A DNA stretch of 52,278 nucleotides from an uncultured Holdemania sp. Lineage in GTDB: Bacteria; Bacillota_I; Bacilli_A; Erysipelotrichales; Erysipelotrichaceae. Both the position numbers and the translations under genes were made by a program. Where the stretch lies: positions 1 to 52,278 of the forward strand of contig CAMQTJ010000009.1 in assembly GCA_947037125.1 (NCBI GenBank), in the 5' to 3' direction. Below the pieces are notes generated by a model that saw nothing but the letters and a program-made list of their open reading frames with translations, did not search any database and had not been told where the DNA came from. Shown here piece by piece: positions 9,270 through 17,301 of this stretch; position 1 is the stretch's first letter; each line of letters opens with the position of its first letter.

Positions 9270-10004
9270 TCATTTAATTAAGCCATACATACAAATACTT
9301 GCAGCTACTGCAACATTTAAAGATTCAAAATTATTAATTTCAATAAAAATATTTTGACTAGTTATATCAAGAACTTCATTACTTACTCCACTACCCTCAT
9401 TACCAAGTATGATACCATATTTATCAACTCTTATAATTTGTTTTAATGGCATAGCATTTTTTAAACTTGTACCAAAAACTTGGTAGTTATTTTCTTTTAA
9501 TTCAATAATTTTATCTTTTAGATCACATATTTCAATATCAACTTTAAAAATTGCACCCTGTGTAGATCTAATTAGTTTATCATTATAAACATCAACACAA
9601 TTTTTAGAAAGATAAATCTTTGGATAATTAAAACTTAAAGCTGTTCTTATTATTGTTCCAACATTGCCAGGATCTTGTAGGTTATCAAGCATAATAAAAC
9701 GATCAAATTCTTCACTATTATTTTCAATCATTTCACATACTGCAATCATTTTAACTTCTGAAACATTTTGACTTATCTTATTCATTACATCTTGAGATAC
9801 ATACATCATCTTACCTGCATAATCAAAAATATTAATAGTATCTTCTTGTAATATAAGCAAACTAACACAGTTTGCATACAACGCCTCTTTAATTAAATGC
9901 TCACCTTCAACCAAAAATTGTTTTGTACAATTGCGGTGCTTTTTACTGTGTAATTTAACTAAATTTTTAACCTTTTCATTTTGCAACGATTTTATAGTTT
10001 CCAT
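9270..10004 (-). CDS. TrmH/SpoU-family rRNA 2'-O-methyltransferase (YsgA-like)
   Basis: A 244-residue SPOUT enzyme that should methylate a ribose 2'-OH in rRNA or tRNA using S-adenosylmethionine. The N-terminal about 80 residues form the substrate-binding SpoU_sub_bind type domain (KQFLVEGEHLIKEAL). The three SPOUT motifs are LDNLQDPGNVGTIIRTA (motif 1), IILGNEGSGVS (motif 2) and SLNVAVAASICMYG (motif 3, with the knot). Length and motif spacing fit YsgA/RlmB relatives; the target nucleotide cannot be told. It is 48 bases behind the lipoprotein gene at 10053 and may share its transcript. A second, more divergent family member is at 16580. Confidence 0.85.
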   Translation of the reverse strand: METIKSLQNEKVKNLVKLHSKKHRNCTKQFLVEGEHLIKEALYANCVSLLILQEDTINIFDYAGKMMYVSQDVMNKISQNVSEVKMIAVCEMIENNSEEFDRFIMLDNLQDPGNVGTIIRTALSFNYPKIYLSKNCVDVYNDKLIRSTQGAIFKVDIEICDLKDKIIELKENNYQVFGTSLKNAMPLKQIIRVDKYGIILGNEGSGVSNEVLDITSQNIFIEINNFESLNVAVAASICMYGLIK

Positions 10005-10052
10005 ATATTCCTCTATCCTAACTATTACTTGTGTAATATTACTTTCTTCATT

Positions 10053-10709
10053 TTAATTATGTTTAAACGCCGTTAGATGACTATCTAACAAAAGTTCATC
10101 AGTGTAAATCATAATAATAACCATTGTACGACCCTTGAAACTTCTTAATAAAATAGTGTGAAACACAGTCACTTCATTTGATTGTAATAAAAATGATAAT
10201 TCTATGTATTGTTCACCCCCTATATCTCTTGAAGTAGTATCACAGTAAGTTACAGGAGTTGTGTATAAATCTATTTTATTTTTAATTGAATCTAAATACA
10301 TATTTTCATCAACATCACTACTAGAATCAGTAACTTCGACAGTTAATATCATTCCATCTTCAGAAAACCCAACAAATTCATATGATCTTTCTATTTTTTC
10401 ATAATCAGTAGCTTGATCACCTTTTTCTTCACGTGTTGACACATTTTCGTTTGTCATTACTAATAAATCTTCTTTTTCCGAAAATTTCATAGGTTCTGGT
10501 GCACTATATGTTAATCCAAACCATTCACTAATAAACCCTGTTTCTGTTAGAGTAGATGCAACATAATTATCTTTTGTAATGTCCTGAACAATTTCTGTTT
10601 CTTTTGGTTTTTGTTTTTTATCTATTTCATAATTATTATCTGAATTACATCCCGACACTAAAAAGACTATCAAAACTAAACTTAAAATATTTTTTAATAT
10701 TTTTTTCAT
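10053..10709 (-). CDS. Lipoprotein of unknown function
   Basis: 218 residues, beginning with a clear lipoprotein signal (lipobox VSGC, Cys about 21) and an AGGGG Shine-Dalgarno site. After a short charged linker the rest is a single, mostly beta-predicted domain starting near ISEWFGLTYSAPEPM. I do not recognise a named family. The opening pattern (an aromatic then a Pro-containing beta strand) is loosely similar to the C-terminal domain of the repeat protein at 11682, which suggests a PsbP- or lipocalin-like fold, but that is only a guess. It lies between the polysaccharide deacetylase and the SpoU methylase genes. Confidence 0.7.
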   Translation of the reverse strand: MKKILKNILSLVLIVFLVSGCNSDNNYEIDKKQKPKETEIVQDITKDNYVASTLTETGFISEWFGLTYSAPEPMKFSEKEDLLVMTNENVSTREEKGDQATDYEKIERSYEFVGFSEDGMILTVEVTDSSSDVDENMYLDSIKNKIDLYTTPVTYCDTTSRDIGGEQYIELSFLLQSNEVTVFHTILLRSFKGRTMVIIMIYTDELLLDSHLTAFKHN

Positions 10710-10786
10710 TTATACCCCTTATATGAATATTTTATATATATTAATTGTACAATGAAATATTAACACACATAGTAGTGTATTACCAT

Positions 10787-10809
10787 AAAAAAAGCATCCT
10801 AAGATACTT
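10787..10809 (-). terminator. Rho-independent terminator of the deacetylase gene
   Basis: On the minus strand AAGTATC pairs with GATGCTT (one G-U pair), followed by a run of seven T. It begins directly after the stop codon at 10811. Confidence 0.75.
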
Positions 10810-10810
10810 T

Positions 10811-11548
10811 TTAATTATCAACTATTGCATCACGATATGTCATACCATTTTCAAGTTTAATATTTTTATACATAAATAGCTCTGAAATAGTTACTATTTG
10901 ATAACCTTGTTCAATTAAATATGGAACAAGTTGTTCTGTAGCTTTTGCAGTTGGTTCAAAAAGATCATGCATTAAAATAATATCTCCGTCACTTACTTCC
11001 TTTTTAACTTCTTCCACAGTCCTTGAAGTATTTTTATGTGACCAATCTAGTGTATCAATAGACCATAGTATCATTGGGTAATTAATGTGACTTGCTAAAG
11101 TCTTATTGGTATTACCAAATACAGGTCGCACTATTTTGATATTGATATTCTCATTAACTAATTCTTTTAATAGCTTTTCAGTTTTATCAAACTGGTTTTG
11201 TAATTCACTTGCACTTACACTTGTCATATCAATATGACTGTAAGTATGATGTCCTAATTCATGTTGTTGTTCATACATCCTCTTTAAGGTTTCTGGATGT
11301 TTTTCAATTCGATCTCCTACAATAAAGAATGTAGCTCTAGAATTATATTCTTGTAGTACATCTAAAATACGATCAGTTACTGCCGAATATGGTCCATCAT
11401 CATAAGTTAATGCTACCATAGGTTTACTTGGATCCACAAAATTCATATTTATGTCAGGTTGCACTACCAAAATACTTGTTACACTACTAAAAATTATACA
11501 CAGTACAAAGATGATACTTAAACAAATACAAATTGCTTTCTTTTTCAT
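10811..11548 (-). CDS. Membrane-anchored polysaccharide deacetylase (NodB/CE4 family)
   Basis: A metal-dependent de-N-acetylase acting on peptidoglycan or another surface glycan. An N-terminal hydrophobic helix (about 6-28) is a signal anchor. CE4 motifs appear in order: TYDDGP (general base Asp and metal Asp), HTYSH (metal His pair), a diverged motif 3 RPVFG where RPPYG is usual, DTLDW (motif 4) and LMHDLF (motif 5 His). All catalytic positions I can judge are kept. Three in-frame starts are close together (11560, 11554, 11548); GGTGAT four bases before the last one favours 11548. The natural substrate is not indicated by neighbours, though other cell-surface genes flank it. Confidence 0.85.
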   Translation of the reverse strand: MKKKAICICLSIIFVLCIIFSSVTSILVVQPDINMNFVDPSKPMVALTYDDGPYSAVTDRILDVLQEYNSRATFFIVGDRIEKHPETLKRMYEQQHELGHHTYSHIDMTSVSASELQNQFDKTEKLLKELVNENINIKIVRPVFGNTNKTLASHINYPMILWSIDTLDWSHKNTSRTVEEVKKEVSDGDIILMHDLFEPTAKATEQLVPYLIEQGYQIVTISELFMYKNIKLENGMTYRDAIVDN

Positions 11549-11602
11549 TTTCATCACCATTAAATTATATGTTGTATAATTTGATATATGTTAACAACAA
11601 AT

Positions 11603-11642
11603 AAAAAAAAGCACTTACATCATAATTTGATTGCAAGTACTT
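11603..11642 (-). terminator. Terminator of the repeat-protein gene at 11682
   Basis: An 11-pair stem (AAGTACTTGCA with TGTAAGTGCTT, two G-U pairs), a 12-base loop and eight T on the minus strand. Confidence 0.8.
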
Positions 11643-11681
11643 TTGATTCTATATATTATTGTATATTAATTCAATTTATTC

Positions 11682-13160
11682 TTACTTAAAACTTATGCTT
11701 TTTAAAAGATTATTGTATTCGATAAATTGTGATTCTGCAGTTTTTTCATCGCTAAAACTTGTCATAACACTTGTTAAAACAACATTATCAAGATAAAAAT
11801 TCATTTGTCCAAATCCTTTTAAACTTTTTTCACCGACAACTCCATCAATTTGAAAATTATTTATACAAACTTCATTACTAATTTGCTCATGATTTTCTAC
11901 TAATAAAAGATCTAGACTATCTTCATCAAATCCCTTGAATGATTTTTCATAATGCTTTTTAGTAATTTCATTTATTGTATTCTTTGATAATTCATCAATA
12001 TTTTTTCCATTTATTTGTGAAGTTAAATAATTTTGGGTATTATCATACAGAATTAAAGACGAATCCTTATCAATCTGTAGCGTTACGATTTCATCAAAAC
12101 TACGATAAATTTCCCATGTATTTGGATACATGAATGTTATATTAGTTATTGGATCATAAAACTCATTCATTCCTTTAATTTTTGACTCAGTTACAGTAAA
12201 ATCATTAGGTTGTTTATTTTTTTGCACAACATTATGAACATAGTAACTAGATTCATCATCAATTATTAAATTATTGTCCTCGTTTATAGTTGCTGTTATT
12301 GTTTCATCTTTGATCTTGATAGTTATTATTTTACCATCATAGCTATATGTTCCTTTATTAATTTCATTAGTTTTATAATCATGAATAATAACACTATCAT
12401 CAATAAATGATAAATGAGTTCCATCTCCATCACTATGATACCAAGGTCCTTTTAAAGTTAATAATAATTGTTCATATGATTCACTATTTTCACTTAAAAT
12501 ATAATGACCATTATCACCATCCATTTTAAGATTACCTTCATTATCATAATAACCTTCTATGATTAATTCATCATTATTCTTTATAGTAATTTTTTTATTA
12601 TCCTTACTATATGAATAAGTATAATCATTAGTTATTTGTGATAATCCATTATAAACCGATATATTACCATCGCTATAAATATTCATTAGACTGCCATTAT
12701 TTGCACTATAATTCCATTTACCGACAAGTGTTTGATCGATATTTTCTATGTTATCACTATTAGCTTGTTTAATATAGTGACCATTGTCATCACCCATTTT
12801 TAAATTATCATTAAATTTCAATTTACCTTGAACAACAATACCATCAATACCAATTACATCTATTTCTTTTGTATCTTTTGAGTAAACATATGTATATTCT
12901 TTAAGTTGATCTCCAGGACCATTATAAATTACTATACCTCCATCTTCATACATTTCCATATAACTACCATTATCGGCACTATAATTCCATACACCAACTA
13001 ACGATACATTATTACTATTTTTAAAAATATTAAATAAGTTAAAACTAATTACAATAAGTAAGATTATTACAATTGGTACTACTAGCCGTATTTTTTTATT
13101 CTTTATTAAACTCAACTTACTTTGCTTATTCTCATTTGCATTATTGATTTTATTTTTCAT
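11682..13160 (-). CDS. Membrane-anchored protein with three tandem beta-rich repeats, unknown function
   Basis: 492 residues. A Lys-rich cytoplasmic start precedes one membrane helix (about 25-46), so most of the protein is outside. Three tandem units of about 75 residues follow (about 54-130, 145-221, 236-309). Each opens with an L-G-x-W motif (LVGVWNYS, LVGKWNYS, LKGPWYHS), contains a TYxYS strand and closes with DNGHYI or ESSYYV. This resembles the short lipocalin-like domains of secreted Firmicutes proteins. A different C-terminal domain (about 330-492) begins FYDPITNITFMYP. The first two repeats are much closer to each other than to the third. GAGGGG precedes the ATG. I do not recognise a characterised relative. 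Confidence 0.75.
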   Translation of the reverse strand: MKNKINNANENKQSKLSLIKNKKIRLVVPIVIILLIVISFNLFNIFKNSNNVSLVGVWNYSADNGSYMEMYEDGGIVIYNGPGDQLKEYTYVYSKDTKEIDVIGIDGIVVQGKLKFNDNLKMGDDNGHYIKQANSDNIENIDQTLVGKWNYSANNGSLMNIYSDGNISVYNGLSQITNDYTYSYSKDNKKITIKNNDELIIEGYYDNEGNLKMDGDNGHYILSENSESYEQLLLTLKGPWYHSDGDGTHLSFIDDSVIIHDYKTNEINKGTYSYDGKIITIKIKDETITATINEDNNLIIDDESSYYVHNVVQKNKQPNDFTVTESKIKGMNEFYDPITNITFMYPNTWEIYRSFDEIVTLQIDKDSSLILYDNTQNYLTSQINGKNIDELSKNTINEITKKHYEKSFKGFDEDSLDLLLVENHEQISNEVCINNFQIDGVVGEKSLKGFGQMNFYLDNVVLTSVMTSFSDEKTAESQFIEYNNLLKSISFK

Positions 13161-13220
13161 TAAATTCCCCTCTTTTTAATTATATAGTATATTTTAATAA
13201 GTCTATATTTTTTTGTTTTT

Positions 13221-13229
13221 ATTATACCA
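13221..13229 (-). promoter_or_regulatory. Extended -10 element before the repeat-protein gene
   Basis: TGGTATAAT on the minus strand (TG-n-TATAAT), about 60 bases before the start at 13160. No good -35 box is seen. The same nine bases occur before the genes at 14448 and 49242. Confidence 0.5.
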
Positions 13230-13357
13230 TAATTCAAATTATTTACTACGCTTAATTTCTTAGATATTCTAATCTTATATTTTTCTTACTTTATAATTTT
13301 TAATAATAAAATTAATATTTATAGGTTAATTAAAACAAAAAGTATACCTATCTAATG

Positions 13358-13378
13358 AGGTAACACATATAGTTACCT
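13358..13378 (-). terminator. Stem-loop after the GGDEF gene
   Basis: aggtaac and gttacct pair perfectly around a seven-base spacer, about 50 bases after the stop at 13426. A T run on the minus strand comes only some 14 bases later, so terminator function is uncertain. Confidence 0.4.
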
Positions 13379-13425
13379 ACAAATAATTAAATATACTATT
13401 ACTATAATTTCAATTAATATTAAAA

Positions 13426-14448
13426 TTAATCTTCTTTATCCATATAACAATAACCATTTTTTCCATTAGACTTCGCTCTGTATAATGCACGGTCAGCACG
13501 ATTTAATACTTCTTTATATTGATCGCCTTCAGAATTCTTCGCAATCCCAATACTTAGGGTTATTTTAATAGACGTTAAATCATTTGTATATACCGAAACA
13601 TTATTCTTTAATATTTGCATATAATTTTCAATTTCATTAACGCTAATATCATTATAAAGATAAACTAAAAATTCATCTCCACCCCATCGTGATACGATAC
13701 AATCCTCGAAAAAAACTTCGTTTATACACTTACCAATAAAAATTAGAACTTCATCGCCTTTTAAATGTCCGTATGCATCGTTGATACCTTTAAAATCGTC
13801 AACATCCAATATTAATAAGTACCCTCTTGTACTAATTTTAAAATGATTAATTATTTCATTTTCTGAATATGTTCGATTAAATAGTCTAGTTAAGTGATCT
13901 TTATGAGCCTGATTTATTAGTAATTGTTTCGCTTTACGCTTATGTTCATTACAATATAATCTTCCAACTATTCTAATAGGAGTAGATTTATGCTTTTTAT
14001 CAAAGACGACAGTAGCATTAATTTTATACCACTGTTTACTTTTATCAGACATTACACATAAAAATTCTTCTTCTATTTCAACTTCATTATTATAATAATC
14101 ATTTAAATTCAAATTCGATAATACATTAATAATCTCATTCTTCGTTTCATATTTATTGAATAATATTAGTTTATTACCAAGCAAACATACCGTTTTAGTT
14201 CGACAAGTATAAATGAAACTAGTTTCAATCATAGAGCTAGTTAATAAGTCTCGACCTAATGATATATCTTCACTCTCCAAAACATTGACTTTATTTAAGT
14301 AAAAACTACGAAGTACTATATACATAACTAAAGCTGTAACAGCAGAAGATACTATAGCTACCTCAACATAGCGAATATTGTAACTTATTGTATCAATTAT
14401 TCCATTATTAGCTACCGAAAACATGTCATAAAAAAAATTTATCTTCAT
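13426..14448 (-). CDS. Membrane-bound diguanylate cyclase (GGDEF domain)
   Basis: Predicted to make the second messenger c-di-GMP from two GTP. A membrane helix spans about 29-50. Residues about 65-175 may form a PAS-like sensor with no family I can name. The GGDEF domain (about 180-338) starts HKDHLTRLFNR. It carries the metal Asp in LLILDVDDFKGIND, the intact active site GGDEF at 256-260 and the late motif ADRALYRAKSNGKN. The allosteric RxxD inhibition site that would occupy 247-250 reads FEDC, so product inhibition by this route should be missing. There is no EAL or HD-GYP partner in the window. It stands alone with its own promoter. Confidence 0.9.
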   Translation of the reverse strand: MKINFFYDMFSVANNGIIDTISYNIRYVEVAIVSSAVTALVMYIVLRSFYLNKVNVLESEDISLGRDLLTSSMIETSFIYTCRTKTVCLLGNKLILFNKYETKNEIINVLSNLNLNDYYNNEVEIEEEFLCVMSDKSKQWYKINATVVFDKKHKSTPIRIVGRLYCNEHKRKAKQLLINQAHKDHLTRLFNRTYSENEIINHFKISTRGYLLILDVDDFKGINDAYGHLKGDEVLIFIGKCINEVFFEDCIVSRWGGDEFLVYLYNDISVNEIENYMQILKNNVSVYTNDLTSIKITLSIGIAKNSEGDQYKEVLNRADRALYRAKSNGKNGYCYMDKED

Positions 14449-14491
14449 ATTTCTTCCTCGTGGATAATTATTTAATTATCATTATATTTTC

Positions 14492-14500
14492 ATTATACCA
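14492..14500 (-). promoter_or_regulatory. Extended -10 element before the GGDEF gene
   Basis: TGGTATAAT on the minus strand about 45 bases before the start at 14448; the -35 box is poor. Confidence 0.5.
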
Positions 14501-14566
14501 TAAATATTAATCAAAAAATGCATATCCCTAATTTATTATGTCATATTTTATTATATAGATTTAAAT

Positions 14567-14600
14567 ATAAAAAAAGATGATTATTGTCATCTTTTTTTTT
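14567..14600. terminator. Terminator (T-rich on both strands) after the PEPCK-like gene
   Basis: aaaaaaagatga (14569-14580) and tcatctttttttttt (from 14587) form an uninterrupted stem of at least 12 pairs with a six-base loop. A T run flanks it on either strand. It lies just after the stop at 14606. Confidence 0.85.
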
Positions 14601-14605
14601 ATAAT

Positions 14606-16303
14606 TTACAACTTTTTTATTTCTTCAAATAATTCAACAGCTGCAATTTTAAGACCATCATCACCTTTGTTTTCAAGTCCTAAACAAGTAAATATTTCAC
14701 CTACAAATATGTCTTGATCAAATAATTGCATAAACATTTCATCAATGATTGGCAAGCACTGCTCCTGTTTTTGCATTGGCCCAAACGGATTTGCGAAAAA
14801 TGTTGTTGAAATACCTTTTTCTTGTGTTGTTCCTAAAGCAAAACGTTTACCAGTTACGAAGATATCTTTAGCCTCATCAATATTATCAACACGTCTTAAT
14901 CCACGTTTATCAGTATAATTATTGGCATAAATAAACATATCAATTTTATGCGATGTTACAATTGTACTATAAGGAGCTGCCGGTATTACAACTCTTGCAT
15001 TAGCACTTTCCGGATTAAAGAAAATTGAACGGTCCATATCCCGATAAGCACTACCTTTATCTAAATCATCAAGTCGTACAAAGGCACCAATTTCAGTTCC
15101 TTGTCCGACAATTTTCCCATCTTCAATATGCATTGAACCCATATCATCAAATATAATTTCTGAATACATAACTTCTTGTTTTGTTACATGGCTTAATGCT
15201 TCAATCGTTTCAGATTTACCAGCACCACTATCACCTATAAAAGCAATTCCTTTAGTAGTTCCATCTTTTAAATGTAAATTAATCATAGCTCCATGTAATG
15301 GTAACCAACCTTTAGACTGCATTTTTAAGTTGTGTAATGTTAGACTCATCTTCTTTATGTAACCAAAATATTCGATTACTTCATTATAAGACACTTTACC
15401 TACCCATATATCATTTTTTTCATCATGGAAAAAAGTAGTTTCATTTTTATTATCTTTATTACCAAACAAAACCATACAATCCGGCTTTTTATTGATACAT
15501 TCTTCATCTGTTGCTATTTCGAATAAATTCGATAAAGCTACAGCACTACTTGTAAAATCACGTTGAAAATACACAAATGTTAATAACGATCCAACTTTAC
15601 ATGGAAAACAAAACCATTCTTGATCTCCCTTTACAAAATCTGAAATAGGATTATAATCAGCTTGAACAAATGAACCTACTCTTTTATTACTTTTTGGATG
15701 TATAATTAATGGAGTTCTTAGCATTATTGAATTGATAAATGGAATATCAATTAAATCACTATAAATATAAGGCACATCCCATTTATAATTTCTTAATAAA
15801 AATGATGCATTAGTACCTGCTTGAAGTTGTCTATAAACATGATTTTTACTACCTTGAACTTTTTGTTGGATTTTACGATAAAAATCAAGAATCATTTTAT
15901 TAAATTCATTATCTGCATCCATAAAGTTTGAATTTTGTAATCCACCAGAATTTGCAGTAAATACAATTGAATATCGTTGCATATCACGCCAATGTAAGTA
16001 AGCATCTTCTATAATTTGAATAAATCTTGCACGATCTTGTAATAATGGATGTCTAATATCTTCAATATCTAAAACCATTAATACTTGCAAAACTTTTTTA
16101 ATATCTTCAACGACCGGTTCAATTGGAATGTCTTTAGTTATCCAATAATAAAGTTCATAATTAGTTGTTTTATATTGTTGTAAAAAAGACTTTAAAAACA
16201 TTTCAAATGCTTCGCCCGCCATTAATTCATCAATACTTGTATAATATGTTTTTGTATAGTTAATAAGTGCTAAATTATTGTTCAAATATAATGCTTCTTT
16301 CAT
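14606..16303 (-). CDS. PEPCK/HprK-superfamily P-loop protein (phosphoenolpyruvate carboxykinase-like)
   Basis: 565 residues. The C-terminal half carries the fold shared by ATP-dependent PEP carboxykinase and HPr kinase. The P-loop is GDSGAGKSE at about 357-365, with an acidic metal-site stretch IIFDDMGSM, then TEIGAFVRL, an Arg-containing RVVIPAAPY strand and ALGTTQEKGISTTFF, which aligns with the late GT-E-GI region of PEPCK. The P-loop spelling (GDSGxGKSE) is that of HPr kinase; classical PEPCK has GLSGTGKTT. The N-terminal about 330 residues contain many aromatic residues and no domain I recognise. The start is set at 16303 because GAGGAGG lies seven bases upstream; a longer frame to 16318 would contain that site. 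It may be PEPCK-type gluconeogenic enzyme or a protein kinase. Confidence 0.7.
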   Translation of the reverse strand: MKEALYLNNNLALINYTKTYYTSIDELMAGEAFEMFLKSFLQQYKTTNYELYYWITKDIPIEPVVEDIKKVLQVLMVLDIEDIRHPLLQDRARFIQIIEDAYLHWRDMQRYSIVFTANSGGLQNSNFMDADNEFNKMILDFYRKIQQKVQGSKNHVYRQLQAGTNASFLLRNYKWDVPYIYSDLIDIPFINSIMLRTPLIIHPKSNKRVGSFVQADYNPISDFVKGDQEWFCFPCKVGSLLTFVYFQRDFTSSAVALSNLFEIATDEECINKKPDCMVLFGNKDNKNETTFFHDEKNDIWVGKVSYNEVIEYFGYIKKMSLTLHNLKMQSKGWLPLHGAMINLHLKDGTTKGIAFIGDSGAGKSETIEALSHVTKQEVMYSEIIFDDMGSMHIEDGKIVGQGTEIGAFVRLDDLDKGSAYRDMDRSIFFNPESANARVVIPAAPYSTIVTSHKIDMFIYANNYTDKRGLRRVDNIDEAKDIFVTGKRFALGTTQEKGISTTFFANPFGPMQKQEQCLPIIDEMFMQLFDQDIFVGEIFTCLGLENKGDDGLKIAAVELFEEIKKL

Positions 16304-16540
16304 AAAATTCCTCCTCATATTTATATTACTTTTATAATATATGATAATTATATATTATTTTGCTTAATTAATAAACTATCAATTGCTTTATATTAAGTTA
16401 AAATCGAAATTTTCATCATATTATCAATATTTTATTAACTATTTGTAATTTAAAATTACTTTTTCACAAATATTTCACACTTTTTTGATTAAAATATTGA
16501 TTTTTTTCTAATATTTTATGATTAATTGTGTTTTACAAAA

Positions 16541-16568
16541 TAAAACCCATAACATTAATGTTATGGGT
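16541..16568 (-). terminator. Terminator of the tRNA/rRNA modification operon
   Basis: A perfect 24-base palindrome at 16545-16568 (acccataacatt and its complement) followed on the minus strand by TTTTATTTT. It comes 12 bases after the stop at 16580. Confidence 0.85.
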
Positions 16569-16579
16569 AAGTTATTTAT

Positions 16580-17296
16580 TTATCTTTTTTGACGGTATGC
16601 TTCATAAGCTAAAACAGCTACAGCACTTGATGCATTTAATGAATTTCTAAAATCATTATCATAAGGGATAACAATATTTTGATCACTTAAGTTAAGAATA
16701 CTAGAACTTAATCCACGCATTTCTCCACCAATACACATAACTAATGGTTGATTATAATCATAGTCATACATATCAACTGCTTCATTTCTTGCAGCACAAA
16801 CTACTTTAAGTCCTGCTTCTTTTAATGCTTCTACACTTTGAGTAAGATCATCACTATGACACCAATTAATCATTTCACTAGCCCCTGAAGAAGATTTACA
16901 GATAACACTATCACAATGATCAAGATTACGAGTACCACTTACAACTAAATCACACCCTGATGCATATAAAGTACGTAAGATATAACCTAAGTTAAATGGA
17001 TCTTCGATTCCTTCAAGTACAACAACAAATGGATTTTCTTTTTCAAGTGTAACATTGTTTTGATATTTACGTGATCTTGCAAAACAAATTATTCCACCAT
17101 GCGTTTTTCCACTACTAACTTCATCAATAGCAACTCTTTCAACGCGAGTTACTGTGATTTTTTTTGATCTAGCAAGATTTACAATATATCTTGTATTACG
17201 ATCATCTTTCTCTTGGTCAATCATTACTTCACTAACTAAACGATGACCTCCTTCAATTACTGCTTTAACACTTAATGCTCCTTCAAATATAATCAT
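16580..17296 (-). CDS. TrmH/SpoU-family RNA methyltransferase (RlmB-like)
   Basis: 238 residues, a second SPOUT methylase in the window. The N-terminal substrate domain begins MIIFEGALSVKAVIEGG. SPOUT motifs are LEGIEDPFNLGYILRT (motif 1, the catalytic Arg kept and Leu-Gly following the Asn), VMCIGGEMRGLSS (motif 2) and NSLNASSAVAVLAYEAY (motif 3). The usual Asn-Val of motif 3 is Asn-Ala here, a mild divergence. It starts five bases after the U32 gene at 17302, behind AAAGAGG, so it belongs to a three-gene operon with the two TrhP-like proteins. All three probably modify RNA. Confidence 0.85.
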   Translation of the reverse strand: MIIFEGALSVKAVIEGGHRLVSEVMIDQEKDDRNTRYIVNLARSKKITVTRVERVAIDEVSSGKTHGGIICFARSRKYQNNVTLEKENPFVVVLEGIEDPFNLGYILRTLYASGCDLVVSGTRNLDHCDSVICKSSSGASEMINWCHSDDLTQSVEALKEAGLKVVCAARNEAVDMYDYDYNQPLVMCIGGEMRGLSSSILNLSDQNIVIPYDNDFRNSLNASSAVAVLAYEAYRQKR

Positions 17297-17301
17297 ATGG
17301 A

